Shown here one piece after another: positions 48,401 to 60,500 of a stretch of DNA of 64,000 nt. Every line of letters begins with the position of its first letter. Position 1 is the first letter of the stretch. Origin of the DNA: Pogonophryne albipinna. Its lineage: Eukaryota; Chordata; Actinopteri; Perciformes; Artedidraconidae. The notes below the pieces were generated by a model. That model saw only the letters and a program-made list of their open reading frames with translations. It did not search any database and had not been told where the DNA came from. Location of the stretch: the NCBI GenBank assembly GCA_028583405.1, contig CM053261.1, positions 15,864,783 to 15,928,782 on the forward strand, read 5' to 3'. The position numbers were made by a program, and so were the translations under genes.

Positions 48401-51137
48401 CGTTTACATTGGATCCTTAAGGGTGGCCAGGGCCTGAAGTGGTGATGTGCTTCTTGTTTACGCCCTCTGAATGTGACACCAGTGAAGGTCAGGCTGCAGA
48501 CAGATCAGCAAAGCTCACTGTATGCAGCATGTGTCAAAGGCTCTGCGCCTGTATTTACCTGTCCTCCAGGACAATACGAGAAAACTGAGCAGTTATTTCT
48601 TTTGAATGACCACCAAAAATGTTTATTTCTCCCCTCATTCATTGAGTTAAACTAATCAGTAGAATAATGTTAAACACACAAGTCTACTGTTTGTAGTCCC
48701 CGTGTGTAAATATGCACATGCCTCACTTACTCCAGGTTGTTTTTGTGTTGAGATTCAGTTAGTTGTATTCAAGTGTTTCAAGCTTATTTTGAGTGAACTG
48801 ATTCTAAACATGATTTTCTGTAAATGTTAAAATGGACAGAGACAAGCTTTGACAGCAAGAAGCCAGCAGAACTTTGGGAGTTACTTTGAAAGACTCAGAC
48901 ATAAAGTTTGATTGAATACCCTTTATTTTTTCTTGGAACATAGGAAGGACAAACTTGAAGAAAAGTCTAAGAGGAATTATGGCACTATCAGGACCTTATC
49001 TAGACCAGGTCATCCAGTGATGATGGATGGTCATGTAAAGAGGAAGCTCTAAAGGAAAAACTACCAAGAGGCCCAAAACAAGCTAAAAATAACTGAAGGA
49101 CAGTATAGCAGTCTACCCTCAACAAGAACTCACCAAGAGTCTCATGTGTTCCTAAAACTTCTGAGCTGATTGGTAGGACTGCTTCTTACCAAACACCGAA
49201 TGTTAATTTTGCAAGCTTGTGGTTTATTCCCACGACAGGAAATGGAACTTGTGATCTAGCAAAACCGAGGTAGAAGCTTTTGATCTTAATCCCTAAAAAT
49301 AGAGCGTTGGTGAATCCAGAGCAGGTCAAACCATGACTACTTTAACCCATGGTAATAGCCGATAATACAACTAAAACTCTGTGTTGTTTGGGCCATGGGG
49401 GACAGAAGAGTTTAAAACATTAATATAAAAGAGGATATGTTATTGTTGTTGCTGAAAATAAATATGCTAAATCAACAAACAAAAGGAGTTTATTTTAATT
49501 TTTTATTACTGAAATGTAACCAAATAAGAAAATAAAAATACATATTTAAAAATCCTTTAAAACAAATTGTGATATTCAATTTGATAAAAACATTAAGATA
49601 ATAATAAAAATAATAAGATAGTACCTCAAATGAGGCAGTTACCAATGCAGTCAAAAGATGCAGTCCTACATAATGGCTCGACCTCTAGCTAACATTAGCT
49701 CACATTAGCCACCGTAAGCTACTGGTCATATCAGACCACATCAGGCTGAAGCAGTGAGTGAGTGTTAAACTGAGCAATATTTAAAATTCAAGAGCATTAA
49801 TGGGGGGTATTTTGCTTTACATCCAACATTTGAGATGGATTTAAGATGGAGAGCTAGAAGAATGTTTCTGGTCAAGGCTGTGTTATCTGGTTAATGGTTG
49901 ACCTACTTTTTTTTATGCCATATGCTTCGTAAAACAGATTTGTAGACAGATTAACACCAGTGTTTTTAGTCATGTGGCTGACACTATGTTATGACAATGT
50001 TGATGTTTTTGGCGACTCTCAGTAACGTTTGAGACCTTTAGCGCGTTAACGCTTGGTTGATTTATTATTAAGATGAATTGTCTTAGTATGAAGAATCCGG
50101 ATATCTACCTGGTTAAGCTTAATGTTTCAATCTGCCATTTTTTTTCAACTCATTGATAATACAAACTAAAACATTATTATTCGTTTATTAGTATGCATGC
50201 CAACACGATACAGGGACCTTTGGGATGGCATTACTGTTGTATTTCTTGCTCTATTCTGCTTTTTCTCTCTTGTATTTCATGCCATTCCCCTCTCTTTCAT
50301 TCCATTCCAGCAGATGTTTGATGAATGTTATGACAAAACGTTTATACCGAACATTATTGATTCCTCACATCTCCTCTCAAAAGGCCTGCCGCATTGATCG
50401 GCCAGGTGGGATCGATGTCTCATCTCTGTGTATTCAGACTTTCTGAAATAAGCAGCACCATGTGATCACATCATTTAAGGAAGCTGTCTGCTCTGATCAC
50501 AGGCAGAGAGGAGTGAGGTCACTGTCCAGCAGTTGGTCTTATCACTGAGAGGCTGTATTAATGAAACAGATATGCTCATCAAGACTACAGTAACCACAAA
50601 TATGTCTCTCACATTCAGGTGGTTACATTGTGGTGTTATCAATTCATTCCAAGGATCAACTCTATTGGATTAGAGAGGATTATCATTACAGGTTTTTATT
50701 TACATACATTAATCAAGGTATTATAGGCTAAAGGGATAGCTAACACTGTCTGGTAGATAAAGTCATATGGGCGTTGAATTTCCAGATTTGCTGAACTTCT
50801 TCCTTTATTTATTTAGCTTACTTTACATCACTATTGTTTTTGTACTATTAGAAGTTAAGAGACAACATACAACTGAATTGTTTCACATTCAGCCACTTTA
50901 CACATTATTATTTTGGCTTTTAAAAAACTAAAAAAGCCTGTTACCTCCATATATGCTGTTATCTGTGTATAGAGATGTATTGCACCCCTCTTCTACCTAG
51001 TTGGCAACTCATTGGCATGTTTTCCATTTGTTCATTTTCTTCCCCTTTCTTCATGGTTTGAGTTTTGGTTTCCAGTAAACTGTTCTTGTAGCAGGAATCC
51101 TATCACATAGAACACGTTGAGCAAAACAACAGCACTT
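45490..51137. other. Gene-free stretch
   Basis: No gene or dated repeat recognised. Longer frames (for example near 46827-47270 and 47866-48318 on the minus strand) have no domain and no start or splice context that supports them. Confidence 0.45.
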
Positions 51138-54100
51138 CAATCAATCAATGTTTATTTATATAGCCCAATATCACAAATGTTACATTTGTCTCAGTGGACT
51201 TCACAGTTTGTACAGAATATCAGTATGACAATACGACACCCTCTGTCCTTAGACCCTCACATCGTACAAGGAAAAACTTCCGAAGAAAACCCACAGTTTA
51301 AAGGGAAAAATGGGAGAAACCTCAGGGAGATCAACAGAGGAGGGATCCCTCTCCCAGGACGGACAGACGTGCAATAGATGCCGTGTGTAAATTGAAAAGA
51401 TAATACATTTGCAACATAGGTAGTCCAAATGTTTGGAAATGCATGTGTGTATAATAGGAAGATGAATCCACGAGGATATCCATCCAGGACCTATGATCCA
51501 TGACCACAGCCACGACTCAAGATCCAGGGCTCGCGATGTAGGACACAGGACCGCAGGATCATCCATGACTCCGGATCCCAGCGTATATAGACACCAAAAA
51601 GAAAGAAATTTGGGGAAGCTGGGTTAATCGGAACATGAGAGTACACAGGTATAGACAGAGAGAAGGAAGAAGTAAGATGTCCCCCGACAAACTAAGCCTA
51701 TATCAGCAAAACTAGGGGCTGAATCTAATCAGCCCTAACTATAAGCTTTGTCAAAAAGGAAGGTCTTAAGCGCACTCTTAAAAACGGATAGGGTGTCTGC
51801 CGCCCGAACACAAACTGGAAGCTGATTCCACAAATGTGGAGCTTGATAAGAAAAGGCTCTGGCTCCCATTGTACTTTTAGAGACTCTAGGAACAACCAAC
51901 AACCCTGCATTCTTGGAACGCAATGCCCTAGTAGGACAGTAGGGTATAATGAGTTCTTTAAGGTAAGATGGCGCCTGCCCATTAAGGGCTTTGTAGGCGA
52001 GAAGAAGAATTTTAAATTCTATCCTGTGTTCTATAGGGAGCCAGTGTAAGGCAGCCAGAACAGGAGTAATGTGGTCCCTTTTCCTAACTCTGGTTAGTAC
52101 ACGAGCTGCAGCATTTTGAATCAGCTGAAGCGACTTGACTGACTTCTTGGTACACCCTGATAATAAAGAGTTACAATAATCCAGCCTTGAAGTAACAAAT
52201 GCATGGACTAGTTTCTCTGCATCGTTTTGAGGCAAGATATGCCTGATTTTTGCAATGTTACGTAGATGGAAGTAGGCGGTCCTTGAAATTGATTTTATGT
52301 GGGCGTTAAAGGATAAATCCTGATCAAATATAACACCAAGATTCCTTACAGTCTCACTGGAGGCCAAATTAATGCCATCCATAGTTAGTATATCTTTAGA
52401 TAATTTGTTTCGTAGATTCTTCGGGCCAAGTACAATAACTTCAGTTTTGGTCGTGTTTAACATCAAAAAGTTTAAGGTCATCCACGTTTTTAAGTCCTTG
52501 AGGCAGTCTTGAATTTTATTTAGATGATTAATTTCATCAGGCTTGATTGATAAATATAGTTGAGTATCATCTGCATAACAATGAAAATTTACAGAATGAT
52601 TCCTTATAATATTGCCTAACGGAAGCATATATAATGTGAACAAAATAGGTCCGAGCACTGAGCCCTGTGGCACTCCATGGCTAACTTTGGTTTGCGTGGA
52701 AGATTCATCATTGACACGTACAAACTGAGAGCGTTCAGATAGATAGGACCTAAACCAGCCTAAAGCAGTTCCCTCGATGCCAACTAAGTGCTCTAGTCTT
52801 TGCAATAAGATATCATGATCGATAGTATCAAATGCAGCACTGAGATCGAGCAAAACAAGAATAGAGACAAGTCCCTTGTCGGAGGCTATTAGAATGTCAT
52901 TTGTGACTTTAACCAGAGCTGTCTCTGTGCTATGATGTGTTCTAAAGCCAGACTGAAAATCTTCAAATAAATCATTGTTTTTTAAGTAATCACACAACTG
53001 TTTTGCGACCGCTTTCTCAAGAATTTTTGAGAGGAACGGAAGATTAGAAATAGGTCTATAATTGGCTAAAACCTCTGGATCGAGGTTGTGCTTTTTAAGA
53101 AGCGGTTTTATCACTGCTACTTTGAATGATTGTGGAACATAGCCTGATAATAAAGACATATTCATAATATTTAATAAAGAAGTGCTAATTAATGGAAAAA
53201 CTTCCTTCAATAGCTTAGTTGGAATTGGGTCTAACATACACGTTGATGGTTTAGAAGAGAGAATCATTGAATTTAATTGTTCAAGGTTAATGGCTGAAAA
53301 GCATTCTAGTTTACTATCTAGTGTAATATTAGAACTTACGTTTCCGGGAGCTGTTGATAACACTATACTGGTCAAAGGCAAGAGGTCATTAATTTTGTTT
53401 CTAAGAGTAACAATTTTATCGTTAAAAAAGCACATAAAATCATTACTACTGAGTGCTATGGGAATAGAAGGCTCAATCGAGCTATGGCTCTCTGTCAGCC
53501 TGGCTACAGTGCTGAAAAGAAATCTTGCATTATTCTTATTCTCATCTATTAATGAAGAGTAGTAGGCTGCTCTCGCTTTACGCAGTGCTTTCTTATATTC
53601 ATTGAGAGTAATATGCCAAATTAAACGAGATTCTTCAAGTTTAGTGGAACGCCATATCCTTTCAAGTTGTCTCGACTTTTGCTTTATTTTGCGGGTTTCG
53701 GCATTATGCCATGGAGCTAATCTATGTTGTTTTATTTTCTTCTTTTTCAAAGGAGCAACAGAGTCTAATTTTATTCGCAGCGCATCTGTAGCACTATCAA
53801 CAACATGATCAATTTGGGGTGGTGTACATTTTGTATAAGTTTCCTCCCCTACATGCAGACATGCTATCGAGTTAAGTATTGGTGGAATCTCTTCCTTAAA
53901 TTTGGCTATAGCACTAACAGATAGGTTTCTGCTGCTGGAGCTTTTGACTAATGCTTTGTAGTCTAGTAACAGTACTTCAAAAGTTACTAAGAAATGGTCG
54001 GATAAAGCAGGATTATGCGGTTCGACTAATAGTTGCTCAATTTCAATACCATAAGTCAGAACAAGGTCGAGAGTGTGATTATAGCAGTGGGTTGGTTTAT

Positions 54101-55276
54101 TTACACTCTGACAGAAACCAACAGAATCTAATATAGAGTTAAATGCAACAGTAAGGCTATTTTTATCATCGTCAACATGAATATTAAAGTCACCTACGAT
54201 AATTACTTTATCTGTTTTAAGAACCAAAGTTGATAAAAACTCAGAGAATTCTGATAAGAATTCTGAATAAGGACCTGGTGCACGGTACACTGTAACAAAT
54301 AAGATTGGCTGCAAAGTTTTCCAGGTCGGATGCGTAAGACTAAAAACAAGACTTTCAAAGGAGGTATAATTTAATTTTGGTTTAGTATTGATAAGTAAAC
54401 TTGAGTCAAAGATTGCTGCAACTCCACCTCCTCGGCCCACGCCTCGGGCAATATGAGTATTGATATGGCTGGGTGGAGTGGCCTCATTTATGCTGACATA
54501 TTCTTCATGTCTCAACCAAGTTTCAGTGAGACAGCATATATCAATATTATAATCTGATATTAAATCATTTACCAATATTGCTTTAGATGCTAGAGATCTT
54601 ATGTTTAAGAGACCACATTTAATATTCCTGTTTTGTTGCACTGTAGTAGTTGTTACATTTACTTTTATTAGGTTATTATGTATGACACCTCTATTAGGTT
54701 TTACCTTTAATTGTCCTTGGGCAGACACACACACCGCTAATATTGGGTATTTTATTGGGTTCGGGATTCCTATGGATGACTGCCTAGGAGAGAGCGCAGA
54801 GAAGCGTGTAAGACTGCGACTCCGCCTCCTGGTCTCAACTCCAGTTTGTCATGGATTAAGTCCACAAAGCCCTGAAATGTTTGCCGAAATGAGATCTGCA
54901 CCTTCCAAAGTAGGATGAATGCCGTCTCTCTTAATCAGACCAGGTTTTCCCCAGAAGGCTGTCCAATTATTTACGAAGCCCACATTGTTTGCTGGGCACC
55001 ACCAAGACAACCAGCGCTGAAATGATGACATGCGGCTATACATGTCATCATTGATCAGATTGGGGAGGGGACCAGAGAAGATTACGGTGTCCGACATTGT
55101 TTTAGCATAACTACACACCGACTCCACATTAAGTTTGGTGCATTCTGATTGGCGTAAACGAACATCATTACCACCAACGTGAATAACAATCCTACTGTAT
55201 TTACGTTTATTTTTAGCCAGCAGTTTAAGATGCGCCTCAACGTCGCCCGCTACAATTGCCTTGCCTACAATGTTTC
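51138..55276 (-). mobile_element. LINE family B copy (L2/CR1-like), about 4.1 kb, nearly full coding capacity
   Basis: From left to right on the plus strand: TCAA tandem tail at about 51138-51149, 3'UTR to 51734, ORF2 51735-54734 and the C-terminal part of ORF1 54849-55276. The copy is cut inside ORF1, so promoter, 5'UTR and ORF1 N-terminus are missing. CACTT flanks both ends (51133-51137 and 55277-55281) and may be a short target duplication. Its 3'UTR is nearly identical to the copies at 27137 and 57293. The intact long ORF2 argues for a young insertion. A tandem tetranucleotide tail instead of poly-A is typical of L2-clade elements. Confidence 0.93.
51735..54734 (-). CDS. LINE ORF2: apurinic-type endonuclease plus reverse transcriptase, intact
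   Basis: The 999-residue frame nicks target DNA and reverse-transcribes LINE RNA at the nick. The endonuclease domain spans about residues 38-255: NIRSLASK, catalytic Glu in LTETWL (E71), YRAPG (150-154), GDFNIHVDD (181-189) and the terminal SDH (245-247). After a basic linker (about 310-400) the reverse transcriptase follows: [20 protein letters not shown] (635-640), [13 protein letters not shown] (from 687), YADD (720-723), RNLGV, LHWLPI, and the C-terminal PHLWNQLP block. No stop or frameshift breaks it, and the length fits L2/CR1 ORF2 proteins. The listed start is a GTG; the frame is in fact open upstream to the ORF1 stop at 54849, so the true start is uncertain. It is probably transcriptionally silent here because the element lacks its 5' end. 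Confidence 0.93.
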   Translation of the reverse strand: MCVSAQGQLKVKPNRGVIHNNLIKVNVTTTTVQQNRNIKCGLLNIRSLASKAILVNDLISDYNIDICCLTETWLRHEEYVSINEATPPSHINTHIARGVGRGGGVAAIFDSSLLINTKPKLNYTSFESLVFSLTHPTWKTLQPILFVTVYRAPGPYSEFLSEFSEFLSTLVLKTDKVIIVGDFNIHVDDDKNSLTVAFNSILDSVGFCQSVNKPTHCYNHTLDLVLTYGIEIEQLLVEPHNPALSDHFLVTFEVLLLDYKALVKSSSSRNLSVSAIAKFKEEIPPILNSIACLHVGEETYTKCTPPQIDHVVDSATDALRIKLDSVAPLKKKKIKQHRLAPWHNAETRKIKQKSRQLERIWRSTKLEESRLIWHITLNEYKKALRKARAAYYSSLIDENKNNARFLFSTVARLTESHSSIEPSIPIALSSNDFMCFFNDKIVTLRNKINDLLPLTSIVLSTAPGNVSSNITLDSKLECFSAINLEQLNSMILSSKPSTCMLDPIPTKLLKEVFPLISTSLLNIMNMSLLSGYVPQSFKVAVIKPLLKKHNLDPEVLANYRPISNLPFLSKILEKAVAKQLCDYLKNNDLFEDFQSGFRTHHSTETALVKVTNDILIASDKGLVSILVLLDLSAAFDTIDHDILLQRLEHLVGIEGTALGWFRSYLSERSQFVRVNDESSTQTKVSHGVPQGSVLGPILFTLYMLPLGNIIRNHSVNFHCYADDTQLYLSIKPDEINHLNKIQDCLKDLKTWMTLNFLMLNTTKTEVIVLGPKNLRNKLSKDILTMDGINLASSETVRNLGVIFDQDLSFNAHIKSISRTAYFHLRNIAKIRHILPQNDAEKLVHAFVTSRLDYCNSLLSGCTKKSVKSLQLIQNAAARVLTRVRKRDHITPVLAALHWLPIEHRIEFKILLLAYKALNGQAPSYLKELIIPYCPTRALRSKNAGLLVVPRVSKSTMGARAFSYQAPHLWNQLPVCVRAADTLSVFKSALKTFLFDKAYS

Positions 55277-55277
55277 C
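54849..55277 (-). pseudogene. LINE ORF1 C-terminal part with SGNH esterase domain, 5'-truncated
   Basis: The frame of about 142 codons carries two hallmarks of the SGNH hydrolase fold: VIHVGGNDV, the block with the oxyanion Gly-x-Asn-Asp, and RDGIHPTLEGADLI near the end, which holds the catalytic Asp and His. Esterase-type ORF1 proteins are known in CR1/L2-like LINEs, including zebrafish ZfL2-1. The first block with the Ser nucleophile (GDS) and any coiled coil lie upstream of the truncation and are missing, so this remnant cannot be active. It ends GLCGLNP at a TGA, which is in the same frame as the downstream ORF2, 38 codons before the ORF2 start that was called. Confidence 0.85.
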
Positions 55278-55281
55278 ACTT

Positions 55282-55586
55282 TATATGCTTGCTAGCACAA
55301 TAATAGTAGTGTTTGTTTCTGTCAATATGTTGTTCTTCAGTGCAGGGATTAGGCAGCAGCACAGTATTGGAATATGAAGGTCATTCAGGTCGGACCAGCT
55401 TTTCTCTTTTGAACCAGTGTTGTTATCTGCTACAGTGCTGACAGATAAAAGCCAACTGTGAACCAACGAGAGTGTGAGCTCTGCCCAGGCCAAAGAATCG
55501 CTGCTAACCAGACACTGTTATTCTGGCTGGCTTGCCTTTTTACAGTATCAGACCTAATGTGAACCAAAATCACTTCCAAAGCTTGT
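55282..55586. other. Spacer right of the LINE copy
   Basis: No recognised feature. Confidence 0.4.
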
Positions 55587-55727
55587 CAAGGCAAGTCAAT
55601 TTTATTAATTTCATGAAGCCAAACATCATAAATCACACTTCTCTCTCAGGGGCCTTTACAATCATCATACAACACTCTGTGTCCTTTCCCCCTTGCTTCG
55701 AATAAAGGTAAAAGTCCCAAAAAAGTA
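55587..55727 (-). mobile_element. Diverged L2-type LINE 3' end
   Basis: Starting caaggcaagtcaattttatt, this block aligns by eye with the 3'UTR start of family B (CATAAATCACA, CTCAGGGGCCTTTACAATC, CTCTGTGTCCTTT) but with many substitutions. It is an older, related member of the same group, 3' end only, with no coding part. Confidence 0.55.
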
Positions 55728-56705
55728 ACCTTTCAATGAATAAATGATGAAGTAGTAAATCATTATGGGACATATTAATGGCTTTAATTTGAGACCTTCA
55801 GGAATAATCCAAGACAAGTTGATGCTGTAATTCAATCCTGAATGTGTACTTAAGGTGGTGATGCTACTGGTTTACTGTGTGCATGTATGTGTATTTGCCC
55901 TCTATTATGAATGTTGTGCGAGCCGGGCAGAGAGAATATAGGGACACATATGGTTGCATGTAAGCCGACAGTCCAAATGTTAATTATGCTTCCTGGTGAC
56001 CCTTTGGCTGTGTATAGAGCGTCTATAGCAGCCCTGTGTCTGCTTACTGTATATAAAACAACTGGAATAAGCCTAACATTATGTCAGAAGTGTATCAGTT
56101 AATGCCGGAAAGAATGTTATTTCATATTCTATTTATTTTTAATGTACTTTATTTGCCAAAAAAAACATTTTGGCTGTTATTTCAGCCTCTCAAATATAGA
56201 TATTAGCTGCTCCTCTGTCCTTTTTGAACAGACCTCCAGCATGTTGGAATTGCTGGATTTGGATAATGAGCATTTCACATCATTTCAGAGTCATTTAAAG
56301 TCAAAATGTAAGTAGGGAGAATAAAGGTCTACTAAAAGAGCTTGCATGAAAGGGCTGCACAAAAAAATAAACTACTGTTGTAGCAACACACACACAAAAC
56401 ACAAACATCTGAAGAGTGGTCTGTAGCTTTGACATTGATAGACCTGGTTATTATTATCTCCATTATATTTTAAGTGTTGGTCTTTAATGTCACAAAGTAT
56501 TATACAACATGTCAATCACAACTTTCTGGAGCCATAGGTGATATCTTCAAATTGCAGTATCAAACCCATAAATATTCAGTTACTTTTTACGTTTATGAGG
56601 AAATTAATCAGAATTAGTTTCATGCATAAAGACTATTTGAATAATACCCATTTGTTAACTTTTCTGCAAAATTACCATTGTCTACAAATGACTTTGTAAC
56701 CGTAA
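55728..56705. other. Gene-free stretch
   Basis: Nothing recognised. Confidence 0.45.
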
Positions 56706-56902
56706 TATAGCTCTGGAACAAATTAAGAGATCATTCCAAATGTTTCTTAAATCTCAATCTCTACATGTAAGGCGGCCATTCCATTCCAGCATTTGTTGAA
56801 TTCCAACACAGAGAAATGTTGTCAGTAGTTTATAGAATACCAAAAAAAAGAATTAACTTTACTCAAACACTACTTATAAATAGTAAAACCAGAGAAACTA
56901 AT
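56706..56902. mobile_element. Tc1-like inverted-repeat remnant
   Basis: TATAGCTCTGGAACAAATTA at the left end, followed by aagagatcattcc, then gccattccattccagcattt and the tail aatagtaaaaccagagaaac, matches the known long terminal repeat of a widespread fish Tc1-like transposon from memory of its general form. The right terminal CCAGAGCTATA end is not found, so the copy is truncated or decayed. TA precedes the left end as expected. No transposase frame. Confidence 0.5.
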
Positions 56903-57067
56903 AATGGCAGCACAGTTTTGAATGATGTCATGGACAGGCTCTAATCATCACCAGTGACCAGGTGTCGATGGGTAAAAAGAATATTTGAATCTGAAACAAA
57001 AGCCTTTCTTTACTTTTTCTGGTTTCAAAGTCTCTCAGTTGTATCTGGTAAAGGGAAAGATTAAAGG

Positions 57068-57068
<1 letters not shown>

Positions 57069-57097
<29 letters not shown>
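57069..57097. repeat. Poly-A followed by (TAAA)n
   Basis: A17 at 57069-57085 runs into three TAAA units. It could be the tail of a retroposed copy, but the sequence upstream is not recognised. Confidence 0.8.
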
Positions 57098-57098
<1 letters not shown>

Positions 57099-57292
57099 AT
57101 TTCTTGCTGCTGCTTGGCTTGGCCCATACTTGCATCAGCAGATATCGCAACGAGGTTTTGAGCCTTTAGATATGAAGCAACTGAAAGGCTGTCAGACTGT
57201 TATAGACAGGTATTGTCAAAAACAGCCAAGAAATTTTTTAGTAGTATGTGATGTAAATGCATAAATAGCAATGCAAAGATTTGATAAACTTC

Positions 57293-57550
57293 AATCAATC
57301 AATCAATGTTTATTTATATAGCCCAATATCACAAATGTTACATTTGTCTCAGTGGACTTCACAGTTTGTACAAAATATCAGTATGACAATACGACACCCT
57401 CTGTCCTTAGACCCTCACATCGTACAAGGAAAAACTTCCAGAGAAAACCCACAGTTTAAAGGAAAAATGGGAGAAACCTCAGGGAGAGCAACAGAGGAGG
57501 GATCCCTCTCCCAGGACGGACAGACGTGCAATAGATGCCGTGTGTAAATT
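57293..57550 (-). mobile_element. LINE family B copy, 3'UTR only (about 260 bp) with target duplication
   Basis: The TCAA tail at about 57291-57306 is followed by 3'UTR sequence nearly identical to 27137 and 51138 and stops at GTGTGTAAATT. ATAAACTTC lies on both sides (57284-57292 and 57552-57560), a 9-bp target duplication partly overlapping the tail start. This is a heavily 5'-truncated but clean insertion. Confidence 0.9.
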
Positions 57551-57560
57551 AATAAACTTC

Positions 57561-60500
57561 CTTCACTATTTATATTTACTTTGTCGCCAAATAGTGGAAG
57601 TGATTTTGTTTAAAAAAAAACAGTAAATGGCATTTATAGAACTTTTAAAAATGGTATACGCCCACAAATAATTTATAGTCAACTGTGATTCATTTTTAAT
57701 AGAAAACATATTTGATATATATATATCTGCTATTTTGTTTTTGTTCATACTTAGCAATTTCTCCCCCTCACTTATATCTGCACTATCTGCTGTTGTAGAT
57801 TGTACATTTCCCGTTGCGGGACAGATAAAGGATTTCTGATCTGAAATTGATGTAATGGTAAAACATTGATTCATCTTTATTAATACTTTTCTAGAATCAC
57901 ATTTATTTGACAGAATATATCAATATGATATTGCGACATTGTGCAAAGGAACACTGCATAGATTCAGAGTCACAGAGGCTTTTTGTTGTTGCACATTCAG
58001 GAAAAGCAGGTTGTGCTGTTATATGTTCATTAAACTCACAACAGAAAGTGTGACCACAACGTAGAGCACTGGGAGGCCTGCACACACTGTTGGAAGACGG
58101 TTGGAATGGTGCTTTGTCAATTTGATATTAAGGGATAGGCTCACTTTGCACTAGTGCTTTTAACATCACCCATGTTAATGTGCAATTGGAGTGCCTCATT
58201 CAAACAAATTACAATTAGGGCCGCATCTATCAATTATTTTCTGTTAATATATCTGCAGTTGTATTGTCCGTTCAAAGCCGAAAGATATTTAGTTTAATAT
58301 GACGTCAAACAGAAAAAAGCTCTATATTCAAGAGGCATCCTCTGAAATGTGACTATTTAATAGTAAATCGAAAGACAAAATCACCAATGCATTGAAAATA
58401 AATAATGTGCTTGCTGCTGTCCAACTTTAGTGTACGTGACGTGTCTCTCCTTCACAGTAAAAGCCTTTCTTTGCTGGTATTTTACCTCTTTCATTTTAAA
58501 CTATTTCGTTCCATCATTTTTTATACAATTGCACTCCCTTATGCTCTAAGCTCTTTAAGAGCTAGTTTTTGTTTTTGTAAAACGTATGCATTATGCATTT
58601 AAATGTTCTTTGTCATATTCTCTTTTTTTTATTGGATGTATTTTACCCTTGAATGGATTCTTCTATTGCAGCATCCTGTCACAAGGTGGCACATTTCATG
58701 GCAGAAAGTGCTTTTATGTGGAATAATGTGCTCAAATGGCAGGTGAACATTGTAACTGTGGGGAATACTGAGAAAAGGGAGAGGCACTGATTTTGGCATT
58801 GATGAGATTGTCATAGAAACGTATTTACACAGATAGGCAGTGTGCACATTGCAACTTTATGTCTTGTGTAACCACAACAAATATATGCTTAAATAATCAA
58901 GTAAAAGGGTTGCAAAAGCTGAATTCATGCAAAAATCTACTACTGTCCTGATCAAATACCGAAAAATGCATGAGATTCAAACCTGCAGTCCTTCCAAAGT
59001 CCAGCAGCTGGCCACTCTTCTAGTTGCAAAATCCAAATGTATAGAAGTCTATGAGAAAATATTACCCCTTGTAATTCGTTTTTTACTCATAGATTTGTTT
59101 ATAATGAGTTTATGGTCGCAAAGACTAGACTCAAGTCTTTTTCAGTACAACATGATGTTCATTTTGTAAATAATGTTCCCATTTAGAGTAAAATAGTTGA
59201 TAGAGGTGTTCAAGCTGTGGCTTTCTTGTGACGGGTTGCTACCATGATGTTGTGCGCGCTGGGTGCTGTCTTTGTTTTCATCTGACAACTTTAACCTTTT
59301 TAGTGTATGTTCAGTTCATGAAAGTTAATTGTAACATTTTGGTTTGCCTAAAATATCTTGTTCAGCCTTCGGTTGTATTCGGCTTCACCCTCTGTTGTCA
59401 AAAAAACATGATGGCTTTGGCCAAAATGCCAAACTGGAGCCTTCGAAGCTGTGGTCCAAAGACCAAAGGGTGATGTCAAGGGGACTTTATCAACTTCTAA
59501 TATACAGTGTATTTTCTTTTCTTTTAAGATTTATCATGACATTGCTTATCTATGAAACATTGTGGTACTCTAAACGTTTTCTCCTATTGCTTTATATCTG
59601 TCTATACAGAGCAGGTGGACAGCTGAACACCTGTTCAAATACTGACCCATTACAATATCCTTGCAAACATCCTGCAACGTTTAGACTTGTGTATGACAGG
59701 TGCTGTTTCAATTCGTAGTTTCTCGTATATTCATGTTATTTGTAGATGAACTGTTAACCACACTATCAGATCAGTGTGTTGAGTTCTCCTGGGCTGGTGA
59801 CATCAGAGGAAGGGAGTAGCCTTGACGATCATCAGCTCTCTATCTCCTGTTTGAGCAAGAGGCCAAATTCTCTCTGTCACTGTGACGTAACATTTTCTCT
59901 TTATCACTATGAGATCTACCTTTACTCTTTCTCTCTCTCTTTCTTAATAACTTTCTTGTAAGTAAAAATGTATTGATTTTTCTCTGATGTCATCTCATCT
60001 CTTCAGAAAAAATCGATGTCCATGGCTCTTGCTATCTTCTGTTATTGCCTCTGTATTTTTCGTTTTAAGAAGTAGGCTGTCATTTTTAATCAATGGGTCA
60101 TTAATTATTGAGGGTGAACAGGTTGACAAGAGGCACATCCCGTCTTGCTGCCAGATGAATTATCTGGAGCCAGGATGCTCAACATATAATGATAATAATA
60201 ATAATATATGGCATATTTTCTCTCTCTGCCGGCATGAGATGGTAGCGCTCACCAACAGTTAAGGACAAAACCTCTGTACTCCTAATCAGCTTAATGCTGG
60301 CTTATTCAAAGGCCCTCTTTCAGACAGAGCAGCTGCTGTCAGCCAGTTTGAGTGGAGGGTGTGACTGCTGGCAGAGCTCACTGATGCAGAGAGACCGGTT
60401 GGTGATTAACAAATGTCGGTAGACTTTGGAATCTGGGGAGCCCATTCTGATGGCTTTGTGCTCAGTTGAATTCCACTGAAGGTATTCCAGGTGGCTCTGT

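Noticed and set aside
51725..52049. Short frames overlapping ORF2 in other frames
   Set aside because: Shadows of the LINE ORF2.
53182..53562. 126-codon plus-strand frame
   Set aside because: Antisense shadow of the LINE ORF2 with no recognisable domain.
57281..57547. Open frame on the plus strand seen in all family B 3' ends (also near 27198-27395 and 51117-51377)
   Set aside because: It is antisense to the LINE 3'UTR and is repeated only because the UTR is repeated; it has no domain.
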